Source of the DNA: Candidatus Enterococcus myersii
Lineage (GTDB): Bacteria; Bacillota; Bacilli; Lactobacillales; Enterococcaceae
Assembly (NCBI RefSeq): GCF_017316025.1
Contig: NZ_JAFLVT010000023.1
Coordinates: 1 to 36,495, forward strand
Length of the DNA: 36,495 bases
Reading direction: 5' to 3'
Of the stretch, positions 22,992-30,603 are shown piece after piece (position 1 is the stretch's first letter; each line of letters begins with the position of its first letter). The notes beneath the pieces are model-generated. The model had not been told where the DNA came from. It worked only from the letters and a program-made list of their open reading frames with translations, and did not search any database. The translations under genes were made by a program, and so were the position numbers.

Positions 22992-23327
22992 ATGAAAAAT
23001 AAGACAAAAGTAACGATTGGACTAAGTATTGCGGCGGTGGCTGGTATTACAACAGCTGTAATTGCTTCGGATGCGGTAATTAATAAAATTCGCCATAAAA
23101 AAGATCGCTGCAAGGTAAAACGATTTGTTGATGATAAGTTTGACGGCAACGAAAAGTTAATGTCAGTGGTGGATAATTTGTCAGACGATGAATTGGATTC
23201 ATTGATGAATGTTATGAAAAAAATTAAATCCGGTCGCAAACAAATTTCTGTCTATGGCGATTCTTTAAAAGAAACAACCGAAAGTTTAAAAGATAAATTA
23301 AGTGGTTTGATTGATCAAATTGTCTAA
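22992..23327 (+). CDS. Small membrane-anchored hypothetical protein
   Basis: A 111-residue protein with one N-terminal hydrophobic segment (about residues 6-28, VTIGLSIAAVAGITTAVIASDAV) followed by basic KIRHKKDR and a soluble helical domain with acidic and basic heptads (LSDDELDSLMNVMKKIKSG, then SLKETTESLKDKLSGLID). The segment could be an uncleaved anchor facing the cytoplasm, reminiscent of YtxH-type proteins, but I do not recognise a family. It is monocistronic, with its own terminator. Confidence 0.75.
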   Translation: MKNKTKVTIGLSIAAVAGITTAVIASDAVINKIRHKKDRCKVKRFVDDKFDGNEKLMSVVDNLSDDELDSLMNVMKKIKSGRKQISVYGDSLKETTESLKDKLSGLIDQIV

Positions 23328-23334
23328 AAAGTAA

Positions 23335-23370
23335 AAAGAAAGGCACGTCAGAATGACGTGTCTTTCTTTT
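23335..23370 (+). terminator. Terminator after the 111-residue gene
   Basis: AAAGAAAG-CACGTCA on the left pairs with TGACGTG-CTTTCTTT on the right around GAA, with one G-T pair, then TTTT. The stem is about 16 bp. Confidence 0.88.
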
Positions 23371-23386
23371 GGTAAATTTTTGGAAT

Positions 23387-23414
23387 AAAAAAAACGAAAC
23401 CGAAGTCTCGTTTA
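23387..23414 (-). terminator. Terminator of the SRP RNA
   Basis: On the minus strand AAACGAGAC-TTCG-GTTTCGTTT with a UUCG tetraloop and an 8-T tail. It follows the SRP RNA 3' end by about ten bases. Confidence 0.88.
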
Positions 23415-23423
23415 AGGTCTTTT

Positions 23424-23519
23424 TAATCAGACACATGGCAGATCCCGCTTAGTGCTGCTTCCTTCCAGATCTGACACAATTCACAAGCCTGCCATTGTCC
23501 TAGCCTTGCGGCAAGAACT
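23424..23519 (-). ncRNA. ffs: Small-type signal recognition particle RNA (4.5S)
   Basis: On the minus strand the helix 8 core CTGGAAGGAAGCAGC is present, with the GGAA tetraloop and the symmetric loop that bind Ffh. Outer arms ACAATGGCAG and CTGCCATGTGT pair. It encodes the RNA of the SRP, which targets nascent membrane and secreted proteins. It lies just downstream of tadA, an arrangement common in Firmicutes. The usual next genes (dnaX, recR) are absent here. Ends are approximate, set by the outer helix and the terminator at 23387-23414. Confidence 0.92.
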
Positions 23520-23564
23520 AGTATAGCGTATTTCGTCAAATTTGGCTAGTCTTTTTCTAAAGTT

Positions 23565-24095
23565 TTATTCCGTCGGAAGATCTAATGTAAGTTTACGCAT
23601 TTTTTTCTCGGCTTTGTTTTTTGCCCGCAATGCACGGAAAAAGTCAGTTAAGATCTGACCACAGTCCGCTTGTAAAATGCCGCCTTCAACATAAGACCAA
23701 TGGTTAAAGCGTTCATCAGTTAAAATTGTCAATAATGAACCAGCTGCGCCACCTTTTGGATCATAAGCACCAAAATAAACTTCTTCCACGCGGGCTAATT
23801 GCATCGCCCCGCTACACATGGGGCAGGGTTCTAATGTGACAAATAGTTGACTGCGTTCTAAACGCCAACTGTCGATATTTTGACACGCCTCGCGAATGGC
23901 AAACATTTCTGCATGTGCAGTTGCATCTTGATCTGCCTCGCGGCGGTTGTATCCATAACCGATAACTTTACCGTCTAAAACAACTACAGCACCAATCGGT
24001 ACTTCTCCGATAGCTTGCGCTTTTTTTGCCTGTTCTAAGGCCAAGAGCATATATTTTTCTTTTGTTAAAGTATCCAAGCTACTGCTTTTTTCCAC
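23565..24095 (-). CDS. tadA: tRNA-adenosine deaminase TadA
   Basis: A 176-residue zinc deaminase that makes inosine at the wobble position of tRNA-Arg(ACG). HAEMFAIREA and PCPMCSGAM are the zinc and proton-shuttle motifs (His, Glu, two Cys). VPIGAVVVLDG and YNRREADQD are also characteristic. An ATG at 24122 extends the frame nine codons but the RBS GAGGTGA lies inside it. The GTG at 24095 is spaced five bases from that RBS, so I prefer it. The C-terminal basic tail (RAKNKAEKKMRKL) is usual. It is followed on the same strand by ffs. Confidence 0.93.
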   Translation of the reverse strand: MEKSSSLDTLTKEKYMLLALEQAKKAQAIGEVPIGAVVVLDGKVIGYGYNRREADQDATAHAEMFAIREACQNIDSWRLERSQLFVTLEPCPMCSGAMQLARVEEVYFGAYDPKGGAAGSLLTILTDERFNHWSYVEGGILQADCGQILTDFFRALRAKNKAEKKMRKLTLDLPTE

Positions 24096-24145
24096 ATTTT
24101 TCACCTCGCCAAATTTTAGCATTTTTTGACAAGAGACAAAAGAGG

Positions 24146-24178
24146 TACCCTAGTAAAATTGGCAGTTTTACTAGGGTA
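24146..24178. promoter_or_regulatory. Perfect 13-bp dyad between tadA and AI-2E transporter gene
   Basis: TACCCTAGTAAAA (24146-24158) and TTTTACTAGGGTA (24166-24178) are perfect inverse complements around a 7-nt loop. Neither strand has a clear T-run after it, so it may be an operator or an unusual RNA hairpin rather than a terminator. It lies upstream of the tadA promoter and about 90 bp upstream of the transporter promoter. Confidence 0.5.
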
Positions 24179-24264
24179 TCGAAAAAGAAGAAATGAAAAA
24201 AATTATTGGGTATGGCAAAACTATAATTCTGCAAGCTTAATAACAGCTTAAAGTACCGTATTCT

Positions 24265-24293
24265 TTTACACCGTTTTTGAAGTCAGCTACAAT
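24265..24293 (+). promoter_or_regulatory. Candidate promoter of the AI-2E family gene
   Basis: TTTACA (24265-24270) and TACAAT (24288-24293) have a 17-bp spacer. The predicted start (about 24300) sits at the RBS, so the leader is only about 14 nt. Confidence 0.5.
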
Positions 24294-24313
24294 CAAAGTA
24301 GGAGGTGGTGACG

Positions 24314-25474
24314 ATGGAGAAAAAAACCAGTCGCTGGATAAAATTTTTAGGTGGTAAAAATTTAATTTTTACTTTAGTAGCGTTACTTTTATTAGGCGCT
24401 GTTTTGTGGCTCTTTGCCCAGTTAGATTTCTTATTTGATCCGTTTGTGACAATTTTTAAAGCCATTAGTGGCCCGCTTATTCTAACAATGGTCTTATATT
24501 ATTTATTTAATCCCATTATTGATTGGCTGGAAGGTAAAGGGGTGAAGCGGGTAATTAGTGTAGCAGCTTTATTTATTGTTTTGATTAGTTTAGTCGTAGT
24601 TGCTGTTGTTTTAATTAGTCCGATTATTCAAAAACAAGTTCTCTCTTTAGTCTCTTCTTTTCCAGATTACATGGATAAGACGATAAAAATGATCACGAAG
24701 CTTTTTGATAATTCACCATTTGAAGAACCGTTGGATCAAACAATGGAAAAATTGCAGAATTGGTCTGAGGGACTTTCTAGCCAAGTAACCGATTATTTAT
24801 CAGGGGTTATTAAAGGGGCTTCCAATGTTGTTTCAACTATTACCAGCACAGTATTAATTATTGGGACGGCACCAATCATTACTTTTTTCTTATTAAAAGA
24901 TGATCGCAAATTTTTTAGTTATGTTACCAAGTTGATTCCTCCTCGTTTTCGTAAAGATGCTAAAGCGATTGCAGGGAGCATGAATACGCAAGTAGGAGCA
25001 TATTTGAAAGGACAAGTTTTAGTTAGTATTGCGATTGGCTTGTTAACGTTTATTGGCTTTTTAATTATTGGTATGCCGTTTGCCGGATCGCTATCCTTAC
25101 TAACTGGTGTGACGGCTATCATTCCATATATTGGGCCATTTATTGCCTTTATCCCAGCTTTTATTGTCGCATTGATGTCTTCTTTTGGCATGTTAGTAAA
25201 AATGTGTCTGGTTTGGGTAATTGTCCAAATGTCCAATGGGCATCTGATTGAACCAGCAGTGATGGGCAAACATCTTTTAGTACATCCAATTACGATTGTT
25301 TTAGTCTTATTGGTAATGGGAGATTTAATGGGGATGTTTGGTCTGATTTTTGGGATTCCTATTTACGCTGTGATAAAGGTTTTATGTATTTATTTCTTCC
25401 GTAAACTAAAAGGGCGGTATAATCGCTTTTATGGTGAGTATGGGAAATATGAAGAGACTGATTTTGAAGAATAA
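24314..25474 (+). CDS. AI-2E family transporter-like membrane protein
   Basis: A 386-residue membrane protein with about eight hydrophobic segments: two near the N-terminus, one about 60-110, and a C-terminal cluster (about 220-370). The C-terminal stretch GVTAIIPYIGPFIAFIPAFIVA is the signature of the AI-2E transporter (UPF0118, YueF/YtvI) family. Substrates in the family range from AI-2 to ions, so the name is only a family label. GTG codons at 24305 overlap the RBS AGGAGG, and the ATG at 24314 is chosen. It is monocistronic, with a bidirectional terminator. Confidence 0.9.
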   Translation: MEKKTSRWIKFLGGKNLIFTLVALLLLGAVLWLFAQLDFLFDPFVTIFKAISGPLILTMVLYYLFNPIIDWLEGKGVKRVISVAALFIVLISLVVVAVVLISPIIQKQVLSLVSSFPDYMDKTIKMITKLFDNSPFEEPLDQTMEKLQNWSEGLSSQVTDYLSGVIKGASNVVSTITSTVLIIGTAPIITFFLLKDDRKFFSYVTKLIPPRFRKDAKAIAGSMNTQVGAYLKGQVLVSIAIGLLTFIGFLIIGMPFAGSLSLLTGVTAIIPYIGPFIAFIPAFIVALMSSFGMLVKMCLVWVIVQMSNGHLIEPAVMGKHLLVHPITIVLVLLVMGDLMGMFGLIFGIPIYAVIKVLCIYFFRKLKGRYNRFYGEYGKYEETDFEE

Positions 25475-25527
25475 AAAAGCTATGCTCGTAGATGTTTTGA
25501 ATCTACAAGCATAGCTTTTTTTACTAG
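25473..25527. terminator. Bidirectional terminator
   Basis: AAAAGCTATGCT pairs with AGCATAGCTTTT, with an inner GTAGAT/ATCTAC stem, and A/T runs on both sides. It separates the rightward transporter gene from the leftward 93-residue gene. Confidence 0.9.
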
Positions 25528-25535
25528 CTAAAGAA

Positions 25536-25817
25536 TTATTCGTGGTAGTCTTCGTAACGAGGGGCGTTAGCTTTTAATTCGTTTTGTTCGGCTAAACTTA
25601 GTTCGCTGAAAACGTCATTGCCATCTAAGAATGATTCCCAATCAGAAGTCATTAATTCATTTAGACCGTCTTCGTCATGCTTTTCCCAGACTTCGGTTTT
25701 GACGCCATCTGGTGTAATAAAGTGTCCTTTTTCATTTTTATTAAGGTTTTTTAATTGGGATAAGTCGTGTTTTTTGTTAAATAATTTTTCCCATTCGGTT
25801 TTTAATGCGTGTTTCAT
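25536..25817 (-). CDS. Small acidic hypothetical protein
   Basis: A 93-residue soluble protein with no membrane segment. The N-terminus has a Lys-rich helix (MKHALKTEWEKLFNKKHDLSQ), followed by GHFITPDGVKTEVWEKHDED and a strongly acidic C-terminus ending in RYEDYHE. I do not recognise a family. It has a well-placed RBS (AAGGAGG) and a terminator just downstream, so it is a real gene. Confidence 0.75.
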   Translation of the reverse strand: MKHALKTEWEKLFNKKHDLSQLKNLNKNEKGHFITPDGVKTEVWEKHDEDGLNELMTSDWESFLDGNDVFSELSLAEQNELKANAPRYEDYHE

Positions 25818-25958
25818 CTGCGTTCCTCCTTTTTTACTGCTAGCTTTATTTTAGCAAATGCATGTGATTGGGTAAAAGATTTCAAACCCGGGTATCAAAA
25901 TAAGACGCTGTGAAAAAAATGTGCTAGTCTAAGTTTAGCTTATTTACCTACCTTTAGA

Positions 25959-25972
25959 AATGAGGCCTCATT
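25959..25972. promoter_or_regulatory. 14-bp perfect palindrome over the yunD ribosome site
   Basis: AATGAGG-CCTCATT is a perfect palindrome ending at the base before the ATG of the next gene. It contains the only Shine-Dalgarno (GAGG), so the RNA could hide the RBS, or a DNA-binding dimer could bind it. Confidence 0.5.
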
Positions 25973-27355
25973 ATGGAAAAAATTACCATTATGCATACCA
26001 ATGATTTACACTCCCATTTAGAAAACTGGCCGAAAATCAGACGCTATTTGGAACAACGCCAGCGAGAATTAGCCCAAAAAGGTCATGGGGCTATTACAGT
26101 TGATTTAGGTGATTTCGTCGATCGTTGGCATCCTTTGTCAGAAGCGACAAATGGCAAAGCAAACGTTGCTTTAATGAATGCCGTTCATTATGATGCGGCT
26201 ACAATCGGAAATAATGAAGGGGTCGGAAATTCCCAATACGATTTAAATCACCTGTATGATGAAGCCAATTTTGATGTTTTGTTAGCCAATTTATTTGATA
26301 AAAAAACTTTACAACCACCCAAATGGAGCAAAGAGTATAAAATTATCACCACAAAAGCTGGGAGTAAAGTTGGCCTAATTGCACTGACAGCACCATTTCC
26401 TCTTACCTATAGTCCTAATGGTTGGGATATTCGGTACCCATTAGAAATTTTGCCTAATTTAGTTGCCCATTTAAGACCGCAAGTTGATGTTTTGGTATTA
26501 ATGAGTCATTTGGGAATTGAAGACGATCAGTTAATTGCCAGCGAAATGCCGGAAATCGATGTGATTTTAGGGTCCCATACCCACCATTTATTTCCAGCCG
26601 GTAAAGTGGTCAATGGCGTGCAATTAGCTGCCGCTGGGAAGTTTGGCTATTATATTGGAGAGGTTCGGCTGGAATTGGACGAAAATCATAAAATTATTTC
26701 CAAAATGGCGCGTACCATTGAAACTGCAACTTTAACGACGTTTCCAGAAGATGAAGAAGAAATTAAGGGCTATCTGCAAAAAGGGCATGACTTATTAAAA
26801 GCGCAAAAGGTCGCGAACTTACCTTATGATTTAACGCTGGATTTAAATGGTGAGCACCGCCTGATCGATGCAACTTTAAAAGCGGTAGAAAAAAGAGGGC
26901 AGACAGATGTGGCTATTTTAAATAGTGGTTTATTTTTGCAAGAATTGCCAAAAGGTGAAGTGAGTCAAGATCAACTCCATACGACTTTGCCCCACCCACT
27001 GCACCTTTTAAAGGTCACGTTAAAAGGTGCTGACGTCCGCCGTTTAGTTTTAGAGATGGAAAAAAATCGTAACTTTTTACGGAATTTTCCCATGCTGGGG
27101 ATGGGATTTCGCGGGAAGATCTTTGGTGTAATCACGTATGATGGTATTTTTTATGACAGTGTGAATCATGAAGTTTATTGGTTAAAAGAAAAACTGCAAG
27201 ATGATAAAGACTACACATTTACGACAGTGGATCATTTTATGTTTGTCCCGTTTTTTCCTACAATTGAGATTGCTGGTAAATACGAATTTTTATTTCCAGA
27301 GTTTATCCGTAGCGTGTTAGGGACGTATTTGCAAACTCACTATCCAAGCAAATAA
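25973..27355 (+). CDS. YunD-like bifunctional metallophosphatase/5'-nucleotidase
   Basis: A 460-residue two-domain protein of the 5'-nucleotidase family. The N-terminal metallophosphatase has MHTNDLHSHL (residues 6-15), DLGDFVDRWHPL, GNNEGVG where the general motif is GNHE, MSHLGIEDD and GSHTHH. The C-terminal 5'-nucleotidase domain starts at about 285. No signal peptide is present, so unlike secreted 5'-nucleotidases it should be cytoplasmic, as YunD is. It opens a block whose order (yunD-yutD-yutF-membrane protein) is shared with Bacillus and other Firmicutes. Confidence 0.9.
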   Translation: MEKITIMHTNDLHSHLENWPKIRRYLEQRQRELAQKGHGAITVDLGDFVDRWHPLSEATNGKANVALMNAVHYDAATIGNNEGVGNSQYDLNHLYDEANFDVLLANLFDKKTLQPPKWSKEYKIITTKAGSKVGLIALTAPFPLTYSPNGWDIRYPLEILPNLVAHLRPQVDVLVLMSHLGIEDDQLIASEMPEIDVILGSHTHHLFPAGKVVNGVQLAAAGKFGYYIGEVRLELDENHKIISKMARTIETATLTTFPEDEEEIKGYLQKGHDLLKAQKVANLPYDLTLDLNGEHRLIDATLKAVEKRGQTDVAILNSGLFLQELPKGEVSQDQLHTTLPHPLHLLKVTLKGADVRRLVLEMEKNRNFLRNFPMLGMGFRGKIFGVITYDGIFYDSVNHEVYWLKEKLQDDKDYTFTTVDHFMFVPFFPTIEIAGKYEFLFPEFIRSVLGTYLQTHYPSK

Positions 27356-27389
27356 AAACAAGGTATAATGAAAAACAGGTGGTGAAAGA

Positions 27390-28004
27390 ATGACAAAAGA
27401 GAACAAAAATCTAACCGAAGAATTAACGACGGTTTTAGAGGAAGTCGCAACCGAAGAAGTGGCAAAACCGCAAAAAGGTGAGCTTGTGACACCGATTAAT
27501 GAGACTGATTTTATGATCGGACAACGTCAGTATAAGCTTGTTTATGACCACCGGGAAGGCTTTGACGCAGAAAAATTAGGGGAACGTTTCAGCGAGGTTT
27601 TGGCTCGTTATGATTATATTGTTGGCGACTGGGGCTATGAGCAGCTACGCTTAAAAGGCTTTTTCAGTGCTGATGATAAAAAAGCACAACCAGAACAACG
27701 CATTGATACTTTAGAAGATTATTTATATGAATACTGTAATTTTGGCTGTGCCTATTTTGTGATCCAGCGCGTAGGAAATAAGCGGGAGAAAACACAAAAT
27801 CGTAAACGCCGTAAGAAAAATTACACGAATCAGCCGGCACAAGCACATATTGCCGAAAAGAAAACAGAGGTAAAGAAAAAGACAAAGCCGGTATTAAAGA
27901 AAAAAGTTGAAAAACAGCCGACTAAGAAAACAGAAGCTGCTGCAAAACCTGTCAAAAAAGATGGAAGAAAAGGCGGCTTTACCATTAGGAAGCGAGAAGA
28001 TTAA
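27390..28004 (+). CDS. yutD: YutD-like protein with long basic tail
   Basis: A 204-residue protein. The central YutD/DUF1027 domain (about 42-125) contains YKLVYDHREGFDAEKL, RYDYIVGDWGYEQLRLKGFF and DYLYEYCNFGCAYFVIQR. It is flanked by an acidic N-terminal extension (about 1-35, rich in Glu) and a Lys/Arg-rich low-complexity tail (about 128-204) that may bind nucleic acid. YutD of B. subtilis is about half this length as I recall, so both extensions are noteworthy. Its function is unknown. The stop overlaps the next start (TAATG). Confidence 0.9.
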   Translation: MTKENKNLTEELTTVLEEVATEEVAKPQKGELVTPINETDFMIGQRQYKLVYDHREGFDAEKLGERFSEVLARYDYIVGDWGYEQLRLKGFFSADDKKAQPEQRIDTLEDYLYEYCNFGCAYFVIQRVGNKREKTQNRKRRKKNYTNQPAQAHIAEKKTEVKKKTKPVLKKKVEKQPTKKTEAAAKPVKKDGRKGGFTIRKRED

Positions 28005-28780
28005 TGTACAAAGGATACTTAATTGATTTAGATGGCACGATTTATCGTGGTCAAGAACCAATTCCAGCAGGAAAACGCTTTGTAGATGAATTAAAACGCC
28101 GTAATTTACCGTTTTTATTTGTCACAAATAATACAACCCGTAGCCCTGAGACAGTTTCAGAGCGCTTGGAAAATGAATTTGATATCAAAGTCGCGCCCGC
28201 AACAATTTATACAGCAAGTTTGGCTACTATTGATTTTATGAAAGCTGATAATGCCGGTAATAAAGTCTTTGTCATTGGTGAAGCAGGCCTGATTGACTTA
28301 ATACTAGCAGCCGGTTTTACTTGGGAGGAAGAAAACCCAGATTATGTTGTGGTAGGGCTGGATAATCATGTAACGTATGAAAAATTTGTATTGGCAACTT
28401 TAGCCATTCAAAAAGGTGCTACTTTTATTGGGACTAATCCAGATAAAAACATTCCGACTGAACGCGGTTTGTTACCTGGAGCGGGCTCATTGATTTCATT
28501 AGTTGAAACAGCCACGCAAACAAAACCAATTTACATTGGAAAACCAGAAGCGATTATTATGGATAAAGCGCTGGAAAAAATTGGCTTAGCTAAAAAAGAT
28601 GTGATTATGGTTGGCGACAATTACGAAACGGATATTTGCTCTGGGCTAAATAATGGCATCGATACCTTGTTGGTGCTGTCAGGTTTTACTCAAAAAGCAG
28701 AGGTTGCTACCTTACCTGAGGCACCGACTTTTGTATTGGATTCATTAGATGAGTGGGATTTTGAGGTTCAAAAAAGATGA
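28004..28780 (+). CDS. yutF: NagD-like HAD phosphatase YutF
   Basis: A 258-residue HAD superfamily IIA phosphatase. Motif I is LIDLDGTIYRG (Asp8 nucleophile), FVTNNTTRSPE is motif II, YIGKPEAIIMDKAL has the motif III Lys, and MVGDNYETDICSG is motif IV. The large C2-type cap between II and III is characteristic of the NagD/p-nitrophenylphosphatase group. A cytoplasmic phosphatase of small sugar or nucleotide phosphates is expected. Stop and start overlap the adjacent genes (TAATG upstream, ATGA downstream), indicating tight translational coupling. Confidence 0.92.
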   Translation: MYKGYLIDLDGTIYRGQEPIPAGKRFVDELKRRNLPFLFVTNNTTRSPETVSERLENEFDIKVAPATIYTASLATIDFMKADNAGNKVFVIGEAGLIDLILAAGFTWEEENPDYVVVGLDNHVTYEKFVLATLAIQKGATFIGTNPDKNIPTERGLLPGAGSLISLVETATQTKPIYIGKPEAIIMDKALEKIGLAKKDVIMVGDNYETDICSGLNNGIDTLLVLSGFTQKAEVATLPEAPTFVLDSLDEWDFEVQKR

Positions 28781-29421
28781 TGACAGCTTGGCAAAGACGC
28801 TTAGGTTTTTTCAGCCTTTTTTTAACGATTATCACGTTGGTTATCACAGTAGCGATTAACTTTCGGCCTTTATATGTCTTTGATATTCATTATTTGAATA
28901 TCCTCGATTATACAGTTGTTGATAAAACGACATTGTTAAAAAATTTTGACAAACTAATGGCTTTTTTAAACAATCCCTTTGCAAGTCAATTGGCTTTGCC
29001 AGACTTTCCGATGTCTGAAGCTGGTCGGGGACATTTTATCGATGTTAAAAAGTTATTTATGCTAAATTATGCTGTTTTACTTGTAACCTTCATTCCTTCT
29101 TTGATCTTTTTAGTAAAGTTGAAAAGACAGCAAAGTTTATGGCGCTTAATCTTGCCCTTTGAACTGGGAATGGTAATTCCAGTGGTTTTTGGTTTTGTGA
29201 TGGCAACCGGGTTTGATCGTTTTTTTGTGACATTTCACAAATTGTTTTTCCAAAATGATGACTGGTTATTTGACCCCAGAACAGATCCAATCATTAATGT
29301 TTTACCGGAAAGCTTTTTTATGCACTGCTTTATTTTAGCGTTTGTTTTATTGGAATTGTGCTTTTTAGCTTTCGTTTTATGGGGACGGACAAGTTTCAAG
29401 CAAAAAAAACAACGATCCTAG
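28777..29421 (+). CDS. lit: Lipoprotein intramolecular transacylase Lit
   Basis: A 214-residue membrane protein with about four membrane segments. The family motif in the third quarter, FDRFFVTFHKLFFQNDDWLFDP, then RTDPIINVLPESFF, matches TIGR01906/DUF1461. Members of this family in Enterococcus faecalis and Bacillus cereus are Lit, which moves an acyl chain of a lipoprotein's diacylglyceryl group to the N-terminal Cys, giving the lyso form that evades TLR2/TLR6 recognition and resists stress such as copper. Assignment is from memory of the family. It overlaps yutF by ATGA, and its stop codon lies inside the terminator stem. Confidence 0.8.
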   Translation: MMTAWQRRLGFFSLFLTIITLVITVAINFRPLYVFDIHYLNILDYTVVDKTTLLKNFDKLMAFLNNPFASQLALPDFPMSEAGRGHFIDVKKLFMLNYAVLLVTFIPSLIFLVKLKRQQSLWRLILPFELGMVIPVVFGFVMATGFDRFFVTFHKLFFQNDDWLFDPRTDPIINVLPESFFMHCFILAFVLLELCFLAFVLWGRTSFKQKKQRS

Positions 29422-29442
29422 CTAAGGGTCGTTGTTTTTTTT
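29405..29442 (+). terminator. Terminator of the yunD-yutD-yutF-lit operon
   Basis: AACAACGATCC (29408-29418) pairs with GGGTCGTTGTT (29426-29436), then TTTTTT. The lit stop codon TAG is in the loop. Confidence 0.9.
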
Positions 29443-29601
29443 GGCTATAAGAAAAGAATAAATTTTTCAGCGAAATAAACGCCTGATAGCAAGAATATCC
29501 ACGCCTGATTTTCCGAACTAACTTGCCTTATTGCTGGCGAGTTGATCGAGTGCCTTTAGCTTTTCATATTGTCTAGCTTCATGCACTAACTCTCGGTGAT
29601 A

Positions 29602-29657
29602 ATAAGGCAAAAGTCTTAAGAAATTTGAAGCACAATTCATCAAGCTTTTTGCCTTAT
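29602..29657. repeat. Long imperfect hairpin in the lit-yutG gap
   Basis: ATAAGGCAAAAG (29602-29613) pairs with CTTTTTGCCTTAT (29645-29657). A nearby AGTGC...GCACT pair (about 29549-29588) nests around GTCTAGCTTC. Copy 3 of the terminator-like repeat follows directly. Together 29520-29690 looks like a composite interspersed repeat. It is not a gene. Confidence 0.5.
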
Positions 29658-29663
29658 GTTTTA

Positions 29664-29693
29664 GAGCTGAAGGATTCTTTTAGTTTTTCTTAT
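29664..29693 (+). repeat. Conserved terminator-like repeat, copy 3
   Basis: GAGCTGAAGGATTCTTTTAG then TTTTTCTTAT. The stem CTGAAGG/CTTTTAG pairs with two G-U pairs around ATT, followed by five T. Its 3' end overlaps the stop of the leftward yutG gene. Confidence 0.6.
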
Positions 29694-30199
29694 TGGGTGA
29701 TGTAATGGGACTTGCCGGGATTTTGGTGAGCTAAACGACTAGCAGCAGAAGCCGCAATAGCTCCGACAATATCATCTAAAAAGGTATGGACATGTTTGCC
29801 ATCGTGGCTGTTTAATTCTTTTAAAATGCCAGGCTTTACTTTGTCGATATAGCCGTAATTCGTGAAACCGATGGAACCATAGACGTTAACAATCGACAGC
29901 GCCAAGATTTCATCAATACCATAAAGGCCTTCGTCATCTGCCACAATTTCTTGTAAAGGATCAAGTAATTTTCCTTCTTCAGCTAAAATATCCAATTGAA
30001 TACCTGTGATAATCGCATTGTGGACTTCTCGTTTGGTTAAGACACTATTGACGCTTTCAACACATTTTTCCAAGGTGATATCTTTGATATAATCTTTTTG
30101 TAAAAACATTACCAACTCACCAATTTCATCTAGGGAAACACCACGACTTGTCAATAATTCACGGGCTTTTTCTTCGAGTGTTTTTGTTTCAATTACCAT
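29690..30199 (-). CDS. YutG, phosphatidylglycerophosphatase A-like
   Basis: A 169-residue protein of the PgpA family. The C-terminal half contains DGKHVHTFLDDIVGAIAASAASRLAH, where the conserved Asp pair of the family lies, and ALSIVNVYGSIGFTNYGYIDKVKPG. The N-terminal half (LLTSRGVSLDEIGELVMFLQKDY) is the helical region of the YutG subgroup. There are no clear membrane segments, unlike enterobacterial PgpA, so its lipid-phosphatase role is uncertain. RBS GGAGGG is good. Position beside yuzB and yumC matches the Bacillus block. Confidence 0.85.
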   Translation of the reverse strand: MVIETKTLEEKARELLTSRGVSLDEIGELVMFLQKDYIKDITLEKCVESVNSVLTKREVHNAIITGIQLDILAEEGKLLDPLQEIVADDEGLYGIDEILALSIVNVYGSIGFTNYGYIDKVKPGILKELNSHDGKHVHTFLDDIVGAIAASAASRLAHQNPGKSHYITQ

Positions 30200-30288
30200 T
30201 CAAATCCCTCCAATTCTTCTTGCTAAGGTTAGCTCATCTTTTATGTTATACTATCTGAAAGCATCAAGCAAAGAAAAGGAAGACCGTC

Positions 30289-30525
30289 ATGAAACCTTTA
30301 ATCGAATTTTGCGAACAAAACCTAAGCCGCCAGGGCAACCTTTTATTAGAAGATGAAGAACTAAAGGAAAAGGCAGATTTTTTAATTACCAGTTGTTTAA
30401 GTATGTGTGAATTATGTGCCAAAAAATTATTTGTTATAGTTGAAGGAGAAGTCATTGTAGCTGATACGATGTCAGAGCTTTTAAGTAAAGTCAAAGGTGC
30501 TATTTCGGAGTGGGATGATTTTTAA
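30289..30525 (+). CDS. YuzB/DUF1450 small protein
   Basis: A 78-residue protein of the DUF1450 family. Cys residues in the N-terminal IEFCEQN and in TSCLSMCELCAKKLF (Cys36, Cys40 and Cys43) are conserved in shape, suggesting metal or disulphide chemistry. VIVEGEVIVADTMSELLSKV is the C-terminal half. The function is unknown. It is monocistronic with RBS AAAAGGAAG. Confidence 0.88.
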   Translation: MKPLIEFCEQNLSRQGNLLLEDEELKEKADFLITSCLSMCELCAKKLFVIVEGEVIVADTMSELLSKVKGAISEWDDF

Positions 30526-30533
30526 ATAGCTAA

Positions 30534-30562
30534 ATAAAAAAAGCTAAAGGAAACCTTCAGCT
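30534..30562 (-). terminator. Terminator-like repeat, copy 4
   Basis: On the minus strand AGCTGAAGG-TTT-CCTTTAGCT with one G-U pair, then TTTTTTT. It is the perfect form of the repeat family seen at 263, 18845 and 29664. It is placed to end leftward transcription of the ferredoxin-NADP reductase gene. Confidence 0.75.
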
Positions 30563-30603
30563 ATAAGGCATAAGTCCAAAATTTGTATTTTCTGATATAA
30601 ATG

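Noticed and set aside
24193-24240. 15-codon ORF (MKKIIGYGK...) before the AI-2E gene
   Set aside because: It has only a weak AAGAAG upstream and no terminator or conservation evidence; too short to support.
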